From positions 5,022,001 through 5,086,000 of the forward strand of contig NZ_CP019038.1 of NCBI RefSeq assembly GCF_001941825.1: 64,000 nucleotides of DNA, written 5' to 3'. Positions 10,119 to 18,172 of this stretch are shown here, piece by piece. Position numbers and translations under genes: made by a program. Every line of letters begins with the position of its first letter. Within the stretch, counting starts at the first letter, position 1. The notes beneath the pieces are model-generated. The model had not been told where the DNA came from. It saw nothing but the letters and a program-made list of their open reading frames with translations, and ran no database searches. The stretch comes from Massilia putida (lineage in GTDB: Bacteria > Pseudomonadota > Gammaproteobacteria > Burkholderiales > Burkholderiaceae_D).

Positions 10119-13100
10119 CTACGCTTCCGGCGCGGCCGCGTCCAGCGCGGCCTGCGGCGCCATGCTGGACGCAAGCGGCGCCATGCTGCGCCGCTTGCGC
10201 ACCTGCCGCACCGTCCAGGCAATCAGGTCGTCGACGTAGGTGAACACGACCGGGATGATCAGGAGGCTTAGGAAGGTCGACGTGATCAGGCCCCCGATCA
10301 CGGCGATCGCAAGCGGGCCGCGGAAGCTGGCGTCGGCCCCGAGTCCGAGGGCGTTCGGCAGCATGCCGGCGCCCATGGCGATCGTCGTCATGACGATCGG
10401 ACGCGAACGCTTGCGGCACGCGTCGAGCAAGGCCTGGATGCGGCTCGTGCCGTGGTCGCGCCGCGCCACGATCGTGTACTCGACCAGCAGGATCGAGTTC
10501 TTGACCGCGATCCCCATCAGCATCAAGAGGCCGATCAGGGACGGCATCGAAAACGCATTGTGCGTCAGCAGCAGGGCGATGAAGGCGCCGCCGATCGACA
10601 GCGGCAGCGCGGCCAGGATCGTGACCGGGTGCATGAACCCGCGGAACAGCAACACCAGCACCATGTACACGCACAGCACGCCGGTCAGCATGGCGAGCGC
10701 GAAGCCCTGGAACAGCTCCTGCATGACCTCGGCATCGCCCAGCGAGCCGCGCTTGACGCTCGGCGGCAGGTTCTTCAGGCTGGCGAACCGGTTGATCTGC
10801 GCCTGCACCCGGCTCAATGGCTGGCCGTTCAGTTCCACGTGGATGATGACGCGGCGGCTGCGGTCGAGACGATCGATGCGGGCCGGCCCGCTGTCCAAGC
10901 GCAGCGTCGCCACGTTACCCAGCCGGACGTTGCCCTTGCGGCCTGGTACCGTCAACTGTTCGAGCGTGGCCAGGTCGGCGCGCGTCGCCTGCGGCAGCCG
11001 CACCCGAATCGGCAGCTGGCGGTCCGGCAAGTTCAGTTTGGGGAGCAGCTGCGCATAGTCGCCGTTGGTCGCGACGCGTAGCGTTTCGCCGATGGCCGCG
11101 GCGGTGACGCCCAGGTCGGCCGCCCTGGCGAAGTCTGGCGTGACGATGACTTCCGGACGTACCAGGCTGATGCTCGAGGTGATGTTGCCGAGGCCCGGGA
11201 TCGTGCGGATGTCGCGCTGCACGGCTTGCGCCGCATCGGCCAGCGCCTGCGGGTCGTCGCTGAACAGCAGCAGCAGTAATTCCTCTCCGTTGCCGCCGCT
11301 GCCGACGGTGACCCGGGTACCGGGCAGGTGGCGCAGCGTGTCGCGGATGCCGCTTTCGATCCGGCCCTGGCTGCGGTCGCGCTGCGCGCGCGGCTTCAAG
11401 GTGACGGTCAGCGTCGCCATGCGCATGTCGTCCCCGCCGATGGCGCTGAACACCTGCAACACGTCCCGGTCCTGCCGCAGGAGCCGGCGGGCTTGTTCCG
11501 CGCTCGCGCGCGTTTCGTCGAGCGTGCTTCCCGGCGGCAGTTCGATCGTGACGCGCGTCTGGGCGCGGTCGGCGGCCGGGATGAAGCCGGACGGCAGCAG
11601 CGGCACCAGCGCCATCGACGCGCCGAAGAACACGAGCGCCACCACCGCCGTCTGCCAGCGGTGGTTCAGGCACCAGCTCACGAGCGCTAGGTAGCGCTTC
11701 ATCGTCCGGCCGAGCGTCTCACCGTGTGCCAGGGGCTTGAGCAGGTAGGCGGCCATCAGCGGCGTGAGCAGCCGCGCGACCACCAGCGACATGGCGACGG
11801 CCACGGAGGCCGTCCAGCCGAACTGGCGGAAGAACTTGCCGACCACGCCGCTCATGAATGCCGTCGGCAGGAATACCGCGACCAGCGTGAGCGTCGTGGC
11901 GACCACAGCGAGTCCGATCTCGTCGGCCGCTTCCAGCGCTGCTTGGTACGGGGTCTTGCCCATCCTCAGGTGCCGCACGATGTTCTCGATCTCGACGATG
12001 GCGTCGTCGACCAGGATGCCGACCACCAGCGCAAGCGACAGCAGCGTGACCGTGTTGAGCGTGAAGCCGAACAGGACCATCGCGAAGAACGTCGGGATCA
12101 GCGACAGCGGCAGCGCCGCCGCCGAGATGAACGTGGCGCGCCAGTCGCGCAGGAACGCCCACACGACCAGCACGGCGAGTAGGGCGCCTTCGTACAACAG
12201 GCTCATCGAACCGGCATAGTTGTCCGCCACCGCATCGACGCCGTTGAAGGCTTCTTCGATGCGCACCTGCGGATTCTTGTTCTGCAGGTCGGCGACGGCC
12301 GCGCGCACGGCCTGCGCGACGGCGAGCTCGCCCGCACCCTTGCTGCGCGTGATCTCGAAGCCGACGACCGGGCGGCCGTCCAGCAGCGTGATGGCGGCGC
12401 GCTCGGCATGGGTGTCCTTGACGGTGGCCACGCGGTCGAGTCGGATGGTGGCACCGTCCGGAAGCGGAATCTCGAGCGCGGCAATGCGGGCCACGCTCCC
12501 CACGCTGCCGATGGTGCGCACCGACTGGCGCGTGCCGCCGACGTCGGCCCGTCCGCCCGACGCTTCCTGCTGCACCTGCTGCAGCAGGCGCGAGACCGCG
12601 GCAGCCGACACGTTCAGCGCCGCCATGCGCGTGGGGTCCAGTTCGACCAGGACTTCGTGCTCGACCCCGCCGATGCGCGCGAATTTGCCGACGCCTTTCA
12701 CGGCCACCATAGCTTTCGAGACTGTATTGTCGACGAACCAGGACAGGTCTTCTTCGGCGGACTGCGCCGAGGCCACCGTGTAGGTCAGGATGGGCTGGCC
12801 CGCGGTGGTCTGCTTGCTGAACACCGGATCGCGTACCTCGGGCGGCAGGTCGCTGCGCACGCGGTTGAGCGCATCGCGCACTTCGTTCATCGCCTCCGCC
12901 ATATCCTTCTCGATGCGGAACTCGATGTTGGTCTGGACCACGCCGTCGCTGATCGTCGTGTACGTGTGGCGGATGCCGCTGATCGCGGCGAGCGAGCCCT
13001 CGATCTTGCGCGCCACTTCCGTTTCCAGCTGCGGCGGCGAGGCGCCCGGCAGCGCTGTCGTCACGCCGATGGAGGGAGCCTCGATGTCGGGGGCGTCCTG

Positions 13101-13223
13101 CACCAGCAGCTCGCGAAAGCCGAGCAGCCCGGCCATCGTCAACAGGATGAACAGCAGGATCGCCGGTACCGGATGCTTGATCGAGAGTGCGGAAATGTTC
13201 ATAACGTGGCCGTCCCGTTTCAT
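10119..13223 (-). CDS. RND multidrug-type efflux permease (HAE-1 family)
   Basis: An inner-membrane RND pump of 1034 residues. TM4 contains GILVDDAIVEIEN with the Asp pair at about 406-407, the proton-relay signature of HAE-1 drug exporters, unlike the HME pump at 3.5 kb. A second ATG at 13202 (MNISALSIKHP) resembles the usual HAE-1 start and may be the real one. The preceding adaptor gene ends in a 4-nt overlap (ATGA), showing an operon. That adaptor has lost its 5' half to an IS6 element and no outer-membrane factor follows, so this permease probably works with partners elsewhere or not at all. Confidence 0.92.
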   Translation of the reverse strand: MKRDGHVMNISALSIKHPVPAILLFILLTMAGLLGFRELLVQDAPDIEAPSIGVTTALPGASPPQLETEVARKIEGSLAAISGIRHTYTTISDGVVQTNIEFRIEKDMAEAMNEVRDALNRVRSDLPPEVRDPVFSKQTTAGQPILTYTVASAQSAEEDLSWFVDNTVSKAMVAVKGVGKFARIGGVEHEVLVELDPTRMAALNVSAAAVSRLLQQVQQEASGGRADVGGTRQSVRTIGSVGSVARIAALEIPLPDGATIRLDRVATVKDTHAERAAITLLDGRPVVGFEITRSKGAGELAVAQAVRAAVADLQNKNPQVRIEEAFNGVDAVADNYAGSMSLLYEGALLAVLVVWAFLRDWRATFISAAALPLSLIPTFFAMVLFGFTLNTVTLLSLALVVGILVDDAIVEIENIVRHLRMGKTPYQAALEAADEIGLAVVATTLTLVAVFLPTAFMSGVVGKFFRQFGWTASVAVAMSLVVARLLTPLMAAYLLKPLAHGETLGRTMKRYLALVSWCLNHRWQTAVVALVFFGASMALVPLLPSGFIPAADRAQTRVTIELPPGSTLDETRASAEQARRLLRQDRDVLQVFSAIGGDDMRMATLTVTLKPRAQRDRSQGRIESGIRDTLRHLPGTRVTVGSGGNGEELLLLLFSDDPQALADAAQAVQRDIRTIPGLGNITSSISLVRPEVIVTPDFARAADLGVTAAAIGETLRVATNGDYAQLLPKLNLPDRQLPIRVRLPQATRADLATLEQLTVPGRKGNVRLGNVATLRLDSGPARIDRLDRSRRVIIHVELNGQPLSRVQAQINRFASLKNLPPSVKRGSLGDAEVMQELFQGFALAMLTGVLCVYMVLVLLFRGFMHPVTILAALPLSIGGAFIALLLTHNAFSMPSLIGLLMLMGIAVKNSILLVEYTIVARRDHGTSRIQALLDACRKRSRPIVMTTIAMGAGMLPNALGLGADASFRGPLAIAVIGGLITSTFLSLLIIPVVFTYVDDLIAWTVRQVRKRRSMAPLASSMAPQAALDAAAPEA

Positions 13224-13952
13224 TTGGCGGCCAGCGCGGCCGGTGCAGCGGCCACGTCAACCAGGTCGCCGTCGGCGAGGAAGCCGGCACCGCGGCCGAC
13301 CAGCCGTGCCGAGTCCTGCAGGCCGCCCAGCACTTCGACACGCGTTCCCGCACGACGGCCGAGGTCCACGCGCGTCTGTCTGACCCGGTTGCCGGACGCG
13401 ATCTGATAGACGTAGTCGTGGCCGTCGCGCGTCACGACGGCGCTTTCCGGCACGCTCAGCGCCGCAATGCGTCCCAGTTCGAATTCGCCGCTCACGAACA
13501 TCCCGCCGTGCACCCGGTCCGTGGGCGGCAGATCGACGTAGACCAGGGCGTTGCGCGACACGACGTCCGCGAGCGGCGCGACGGTGCGCACGCGTCCTTC
13601 CACGACCTTGCCGTCGGTGCCCGCCACGCGCACCGTCTGGCCAGGCTTGATCCGCTGCAGGTCGCCCGATGGCACCTCGGCGCGCCATTCCAGCCGGCCC
13701 TTGCGGATCAGCCGGAACAGTTCCGAGCCCTGCTGCGCCACCGCGCCGACCGTGGCGCTCCTCGCCGAGACGATGCCGTCGTCGGGAGCGGCGATGCGCG
13801 TCTGGCGCAGCCGCAGGCGCTGCTGGGCGAGGCGCGCTTCGGCGGAACGCAGGCGCGCTTCGGCGCTGCGTTCCACGGTCAGGTATTGCGTCGTCTGCTG
13901 CTTGCTCAGCAAGCCGCTCGACCCCAGCGTGCGGGCGCGGTCGGCATTCGCC
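13220..13952 (-). pseudogene. RND adaptor (HlyD family), 5' end removed by IS6 element
   Basis: The remaining reading frame encodes the second half of an RND membrane-fusion protein: a helical hairpin (ADRARTLGSSGLLSK), the lipoyl half TRIAAPDDGIVSARS, and a complete beta-barrel and membrane-proximal region ending in AAALAAK-like sequence at 13220. Homologues begin about 130 residues earlier with a signal peptide. Here the frame runs straight into an IS6-family terminal sequence at 13953 (GGTTCTGTCGCG). The missing 5' part is not found on the far side of the IS, so sequence was deleted, not only interrupted. A TTG at 13912 could give a 230-residue product, but it would lack signal and first lipoyl half. 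Confidence 0.85.
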
Positions 13953-14707
13953 GGTTCTGTCGCGTTGTTGAACGCAAAGAGGATTGTTCCAGGCCGAGCA
14001 TGACTTTGGCTTATGCAGGACGGACCAGTCCTGCCAGCGCATAAAATTGGTCAGCAACCGATGTGGCGACGCCATCGATCGCGAATTGTCCCTTGCGGAT
14101 CATGTGCATGAGCTCGACGCCCGCGAGCACATTGGTGGCAGCGCAAAATGACTTGAAGCCCAGCATCGGCCTGGTCAAGCGTTTGATCGCACGATGGTCC
14201 TGTTCGACTATGTTGTTGAGGTACTTGACCTGACGTACAGTGATTGGCACCGCCGTGCCGCCATTGATTTCATCCATCGCTGCCTTGTTAGCGCCGCTTT
14301 TGTCCATCGCGATCTTGTTTGGCACGCCGTTCTCACGGATGGCTTTGGCGAAGAACCGCTTAGCGGCTGAGACGTCACGATGCGCCGTCAGGAGGAAGTC
14401 GACCGTCTTGCCTTCCTTGTCGACAGCACGGTAGAGATAGCACCAAGTCCCCTTGACCTTGATATAGGTCTTGTCCATCCGCCAGCTGGTGCCGATGTGG
14501 CGCTTGTGCTGGCGTGACAGCTTTTCGATCACTGGCAGGAAACGGATGGCCCAGCGATTGATCGTCGAATGATCCACCGACACGCCGCGCTCTCCCATCA
14601 TTTCTTCGATGTGCCGGTAGCTCAGCGGGTAAGCCGCGTACCAGCGGATACAGACCAGGATGACGTCGACCGGAAAGCGCATTCCTTTGAAGCTGAGCAT
14701 GTCAAAT
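13953..14707 (-). mobile_element. IS6-family insertion sequence, right end not found
   Basis: The left edge is placed at GGTTCTGTCGCGTTG (13953), which resembles IS6-family terminal repeats (GGnnCTGTyGC). The element carries one DDE transposase gene on the minus strand. No matching inverted terminal sequence (ending in gacagaacc) is seen after the transposase start near 14700, so the right end seems lost or diverged and the edge given is approximate. IS6 elements make cointegrates and adjacent deletions, which fits the truncated adaptor gene on one side and unrelated genes on the other. Confidence 0.8.
14011..14700 (-). CDS. IS6-family transposase
   Basis: A 229-residue DDE transposase. The N-terminal helix-turn-helix is seen in LSYRHIEEMMGERGVSVDH. 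The catalytic triad is present: Asp in SWRMDKTYIKVKG, Asp in NKIAMDKSGANKAA, and Glu in NIVEQDHRAIKR. The length and the start MLSFKGMRFP are normal for the IS6 group found in Burkholderiales. The gene looks intact, so activity is possible if the missing right end can be supplied or is cryptic. Confidence 0.93.
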   Translation of the reverse strand: MLSFKGMRFPVDVILVCIRWYAAYPLSYRHIEEMMGERGVSVDHSTINRWAIRFLPVIEKLSRQHKRHIGTSWRMDKTYIKVKGTWCYLYRAVDKEGKTVDFLLTAHRDVSAAKRFFAKAIRENGVPNKIAMDKSGANKAAMDEINGGTAVPITVRQVKYLNNIVEQDHRAIKRLTRPMLGFKSFCAATNVLAGVELMHMIRKGQFAIDGVATSVADQFYALAGLVRPA

Positions 14708-14717
14708 CACGGAGCGT

Positions 14718-14984
14718 ATGGGCGCCACAGTCTACCCGATGAGCGCGGGCATGCCGTCAACGCGACAAAACCCGCCGCCCGCCACCCTCAAGATCGGACA
14801 GTATCCGCAGCTGTCCCTCATCGCCTGGAGCCGGCAACCGGGTGACGAAATCACGGCCGAGGAGGCGTTCGGGCTCTACGAGAGCAACTGGCGCTTCGTC
14901 GAGCAGGACCGTCTCGACCAGGATGAGCGTGAACTGATCGACTGTTTGACCGCAACCTACGGTAACGGGCTCATGAATGTATAA
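14718..14984 (+). CDS. Small partner protein of AbiEii-type nucleotidyltransferase
   Basis: An 88-residue protein just beyond the IS6 element. GGAG sits 4 nt before the ATG at 14718, although an internal ATG at 14739 is possible and the first residues may derive from the IS junction. The C-terminal half (DEITAEEAFGLYESNW, then VEQDRLDQDERELIDCL) is helical and acidic. From memory, similar short proteins precede AbiEii-like genes in other proteobacteria. It overlaps the next gene by 8 nt (ATGTATAA), so the two are translationally coupled. It could be the antitoxin of the pair. It is not the winged-helix AbiEi type. Confidence 0.6.
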   Translation: MGATVYPMSAGMPSTRQNPPPATLKIGQYPQLSLIAWSRQPGDEITAEEAFGLYESNWRFVEQDRLDQDERELIDCLTATYGNGLMNV

Positions 14985-15674
14985 GCGCGAGCACCACAAG
15001 CGCATCCAGGCGTTGCTGGCTTCCCTCAATACCGATTTCCTCAAGCAGAACCAGTGCTTTTTCGGCGGCGGGACGGCGATCGTTCTCGCGCTGGACGAAT
15101 ATCGTGAATCGGTCGACATCGACTTCCTGTGCGCGTCCCAGGACGGCTACCGGGAGCTGCGCAACACGATCGACAACGGATCGCTCGGGGCGATCTTCGC
15201 CCGGCCCGTGGAGCTCGCGCGCGAGGTGCGTGCGGACCGCTACGGCATCCGTACCTTCCTGCGCGTCGACGACGTGCCGGTCAAATTCGAGATCGTCAGC
15301 GAAGGGCGTATCCAGATCGACGGCGCGGTCGACCCGGCCACGGGCGTGCCCACGCTGGCGCGAGCCGACATGTACGCCGAGAAGCTGCTCGCGAACGCCG
15401 ACCGGTACCGCGACAAGGCCGTGGCCAGCCGCGACATCATCGACCTGGCCATGAGATCGGGCACTGGGGTCAGGTGCCGGAGGGGGCCTGGGAGAAGGTG
15501 CGCAAGGCTTATGGAACGTCGGCCGAGCGCGCTTACCAGGGCGCCATCGAAATGGTCAGCGATCGCGCGTACCTGAGCCAGTGCCTGGCCAAGATGCACA
15601 TGGCGCCAGCCCTGGCCGACCAGATCCCTGCGGTGCTGCGTGGAGAGTCTTCATTTGCGCCGGCAGCGCGCTAG
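14977..15674 (+). pseudogene. AbiEii/AbiGii-type nucleotidyltransferase, frameshifted
   Basis: Toxin-like nucleotidyltransferase of the AbiEii group (DNA polymerase beta fold). Near residues 25-45 are FFGGGTAIVLALDEYR and ESVDIDFL, giving the GG(G/T) loop and the D-x-D metal site. Frame 1 reads well to DLAM at 15453. The conserved continuation (IGHWGQVPEGAWEKV and on to a stop at 15674) is in another frame. One missing base at about 15454 (ATGAG-ATC where ATGATGATC would restore the frame) explains it. The total length 698 nt is one short of a multiple of three. Either a real inactivation or a sequencing error; otherwise about 232 residues. Confidence 0.82.
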
Positions 15675-16047
15675 GACGGGGGCAGGGCGCCAGCCACGCT
15701 TGCGGCCGCCGTGCGCGACGTGTACGCCCGCGCGCTTTCGACGCCGCCAGCTGCAGAACCGGCCGACGAAGAGCGGCAACCGGACAGTGGCCCGAGGCCT
15801 CCCGGCAGCTGATCCCCCGCCCGTGTGTTGCGCTCAACCGGCCTTGCGCGGCTAGGCTGGAGCCTGTCTTTCGGCGTCCACTGCAGGCGCCGGATCGAAG
15901 TTCGGGTCACTCCTGACTGCAGATCCCGTTATACGTGAGGGCAGGCGCCCAGAGTGATGACAGGGGCATTTTCGCAAAGCCTATTTCCACCGTCGAGCAT
16001 GTCGTCGCTCCCGGAAACGAGCGTCATGAATGTGAACTGCTTGATAA
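15675..16047. other. Non-coding stretch in the accessory island
   Basis: About 370 bp with no ORF I can support on either strand and no recognised repeat or RNA. Probably decayed sequence. Confidence 0.4.
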
Positions 16048-16233
16048 GATTCTTTTAACAATGGCAAAGCGGTCGAACGCCAGCTGAGCTGGCCGCACGA
16101 TGATGAACCTACAGCAGCCTCCCACACCTGCAGGGTCTTGATTATTGACGACAACGCTGACGCGGCTACCGTACTCGCGATGTTCATCAATTTCCACGGG
16201 CATGAGTTCATTCTGGCGATTTTCTTGTATTGA
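16048..16233 (+). pseudogene. Relic of a response-regulator receiver domain
   Basis: A 61-codon open frame between stops (TAA at 16045, TGA at 16231) with no start codon. It reads VLIIDDNADAATVLAMF and then INFHGHEF, the unmistakable first beta strand and helix of a REC domain (compare VLVVDDNxDAA in Burkholderiales regulators and hybrid kinases), with the acidic pair DD intact. The phospho-acceptor strand and the rest are missing, and the frame stops soon after. About 28 residues precede the domain (GKAVERQLSWPHDDE), so it may come from a hybrid kinase linker. It is a fragment without expected function. Confidence 0.55.
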
Positions 16234-16314
16234 TCGGTCATTTTGACTCGTAGAGGAAGGTTGCTGGAGGGAAGGTAGCCGCGAACCGCTGACCTGTAGA
16301 GGCCGCGGAGGAGG

Positions 16315-16640
16315 TCAGCAGCCCGGCGCGTCGAAGTCGAACGCGTCGTCGATGATGTCGGCTTCTTCAGCCATTTGCGCTTCACGCGCGCGGGCGACGG
16401 CGGCAGTAGGGGCAACGGCGAGCGCGATGCCGGCGCCAGGGCTACTGCAGGTCGTGTTGGGGCAGCTCGTTGCGGCACCGGGGTACCTCGTCGCATCGCG
16501 CGTGGGGCCGAGGCGACGGACACTTTACCGGCCTTCCCGGCAAAGAAGGCTTGGGCTTGCTCGGCCAGCGGGGACATTGGCTTGGCCGGCGCCGCCTCGG
16601 CCGTATCGGGGCTGGCCGGATCGCGGACATTACCGAACAT
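16315..16640 (-). pseudogene. Small hypothetical gene with an apparent frameshift
   Basis: A strong ribosome site (GAGGAG) precedes an ATG at 16640. The frame reads MFGNVRDPASPD and KPMSPLAEQAQAFFAGKAG, then turns into low-complexity R/P/S-rich sequence. A second frame of the same strand continues plausibly as AVAPTAAVARAREAQ, then AEEADIIDDAFDFDAP, to a stop at 16315. The span of 326 nt is not a multiple of three, so one indel near 16440 would join a roughly 108-residue acidic-tailed protein. No family is recognised. The alternative is that the open frame simply extends to 15981, which seems less protein-like. Confidence 0.4.
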
Positions 16641-16755
16641 GTGGTTCTCCTCAAGTGTTGATGCTTCGCCAGGGCGGCGCGCGGTGTAGCGAGGAGTCTG
16701 ACGGATGTGCCGCCACGTGGTTGCAAGCGCCTTCGCGATGGGCTTGCGCGGGGTG

Positions 16756-17127
16756 TTATCCCAGTATCTTCGCCCACCAGGGTCGCTTCTTCGGGGCCGG
16801 CCCATCATCGGAGAGTGTGGGGGCCGAGACTGGTGATGGCTCAACCACGATTTCCGAACTCATTATCCGTCGCGTGCCGTTCGATTGCATCGGAGACACA
16901 AATCCGGCCTTTTCCATTTGTTCCATAAGTCGAGCTGCCCGAGGATACTTTATCATCAGGTGTCTTTGCAGAAGCAAAATGCTGGGGTTTTGAGTTTTCA
17001 GAACAATCGCAACTGCTTGGTAGTACAAGGGGTCGTCCGACTTGAACTCAACGTTTCTTTTTTCCCGGATCCTTGAGCGTCTGATTTGATGTTTCGTCGC
17101 CCGCGCCCAACGCTGACGCCGCTCCAC
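16756..17127 (-). CDS. Stand-alone FtsK gamma-like winged-helix protein
   Basis: A 123-residue protein starting at GTG 17127. Residues about 32-88 (DPLYYQAVAIV, SILLLQRHLMIKYPRAARLM, MEKAGFVSPMQSNGTR) match the FtsK gamma domain, the winged helix that reads KOPS polarity sequences and activates XerD in full FtsK. The motor and membrane parts are absent. The N terminus is very basic and the C terminus is a short tail ending KKRPWWAKILG. An AT-rich inverted repeat lies 31 bp upstream. It may act as a DNA-binding protein of a mobile element. The family match is by eye but specific. Confidence 0.72.
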   Translation of the reverse strand: MERRQRWARATKHQIRRSRIREKRNVEFKSDDPLYYQAVAIVLKTQNPSILLLQRHLMIKYPRAARLMEQMEKAGFVSPMQSNGTRRIMSSEIVVEPSPVSAPTLSDDGPAPKKRPWWAKILG

Positions 17128-17157
17128 ATCAAGGGCCTCATCCTAGCGTTAGTTGTA

Positions 17158-17188
17158 AACTCGACAATACTTATTGTAATGTCGAGTT
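17158..17188. promoter_or_regulatory. AT-rich 9-bp inverted repeat, possible operator
   Basis: AACTCGACA and TGTCGAGTT form a perfect 9-bp inverted repeat with a 13-bp AT-rich centre. It lies 31 to 61 bp upstream of the FtsK-gamma-domain gene (minus strand), where an operator or promoter would be. It is not followed by a T run, so it is not a terminator. Confidence 0.5.
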
Positions 17189-17315
17189 ATTGGCACGGCG
17201 TTGTGAGACATCGTCCAAACGCATTACAGGTATCACAAACCGTCATTGGACAGCTATTGTGCGTTGCAGCATAATGAAAATGTCTCCTCTATCTTCCTTC
17301 AAGAAGTTAGATTCA

Positions 17316-17342
17316 GCCCGCTTCCCAGCGGGCATTTTTTTT
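17316..17342 (+). terminator. Rho-independent terminator
   Basis: GCCCGC and GCGGGC form a 6-bp GC stem around the loop TTCCCA, followed by A and eight T residues on the plus strand. No convincing plus-strand gene ends just before it, so it may end a short unannotated transcript from about 17.2 kb. Confidence 0.7.
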
Positions 17343-18172
17343 CTGTTCCGCTCCGGCTCGCAAAGCCGTGGTGTTCGGCAATCCCCGTCTAATCTGGCGC
17401 AGAGCTGTGCCGGGTCCGAGCTACCAAACGGAGGCCTGCTCTTGGCCCCGATGAACCCGGTTATTCGCGCTTCTCCAAGCCTCCTTCGTCGATCTCTCGG
17501 CAATTACCAACGACCCATCCGGTCCGCACGGCTCCTGTTTTTTCATTGGCCACTCCAAGGAGAGCCGGGAACACCAGCATCGTACCTGACCACTGCCCCT
17601 GAAGGGGGCGCTTTGCGCCAGGACCTGTGACGTGCCACGAAAAATCCGCCAGCTCGGATGACGATGCTGAGTGCGCACCGCACTGATCCGTATTCATTAT
17701 CCGGATACCCACAATGTCCCAGGTTGCCTGAGCCCGAGCATCCGATGAGCCTCGGGTCGATCCCTCGGCAGCTCCCGTTACCTAACTAACGCCCTTCGTT
17801 ACGCGGCATTCTTGTTGCAATTTGCAACTTTATGGCTACGCCACGGCGTGCCAGTGGACCGTTTCAGGCCCAAATACCCGTGCGTGAAACGCCCAAACCC
17901 GTCGGCAAATCTATTCAACTTAGCTTTCATCAAATGACTTTGTGAACGATTCTTTTACCAACTGTCGCTGTGTCTTTTTCATTTCCTCGCTCTTCTTTTG
18001 ACCGTCCGCTGCTGGCCGAGCCCGGCTGTTCAACCCAGCATAGCATGTTGCCAAGCCGTAAAAGTCACGGACTGTCACCACCGGCCGGAACCGACCCGAA
18101 CCAGACGTTGCCATTATTTCGTCGGCGATGTTCAGTATCGGTTACTCCGAAGAGCGTCTTATCACGCAGTCC
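17343..18172. other. Gene-free part of the accessory island
   Basis: About 830 bp between the terminator and the aspartic protease gene. I find no ORF with coding character. It holds a near-perfect palindrome GTTGCAATTTGCAAC at about 17814-17828 and one copy of the island's imperfect palindrome at 18000-18112. Confidence 0.5.
18000..18112. repeat. Imperfect palindromic spacer element, copy a
   Basis: The left arm (accgtccgctgctggccga, 18000-18020) is an approximate reverse complement of the right arm (ccgacccgaaccagacgtt, 18092-18110). Related arms recur at 19190-19215, 19563-19630, 19930-19951 and 20998-21019, always in or at the edge of gaps between the small genes of this island. Confidence 0.55.

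Noticed and set aside
11719..13353. Long minus-strand frame overlapping the HAE-1 permease in another frame
   Set aside because: Arg/Ala/Gly-rich shadow of a high-GC gene without domains or ribosome site.
14700..14760. Right terminal inverted repeat of the IS6 element
   Set aside because: No sequence resembling the inverse of GGTTCTGTCGCG was found, so no second end was annotated.
17243..17630. Overlapping short frames on both strands near 17.4 kb
   Set aside because: None has a ribosome site together with protein-like composition; a terminator hairpin lies inside them.
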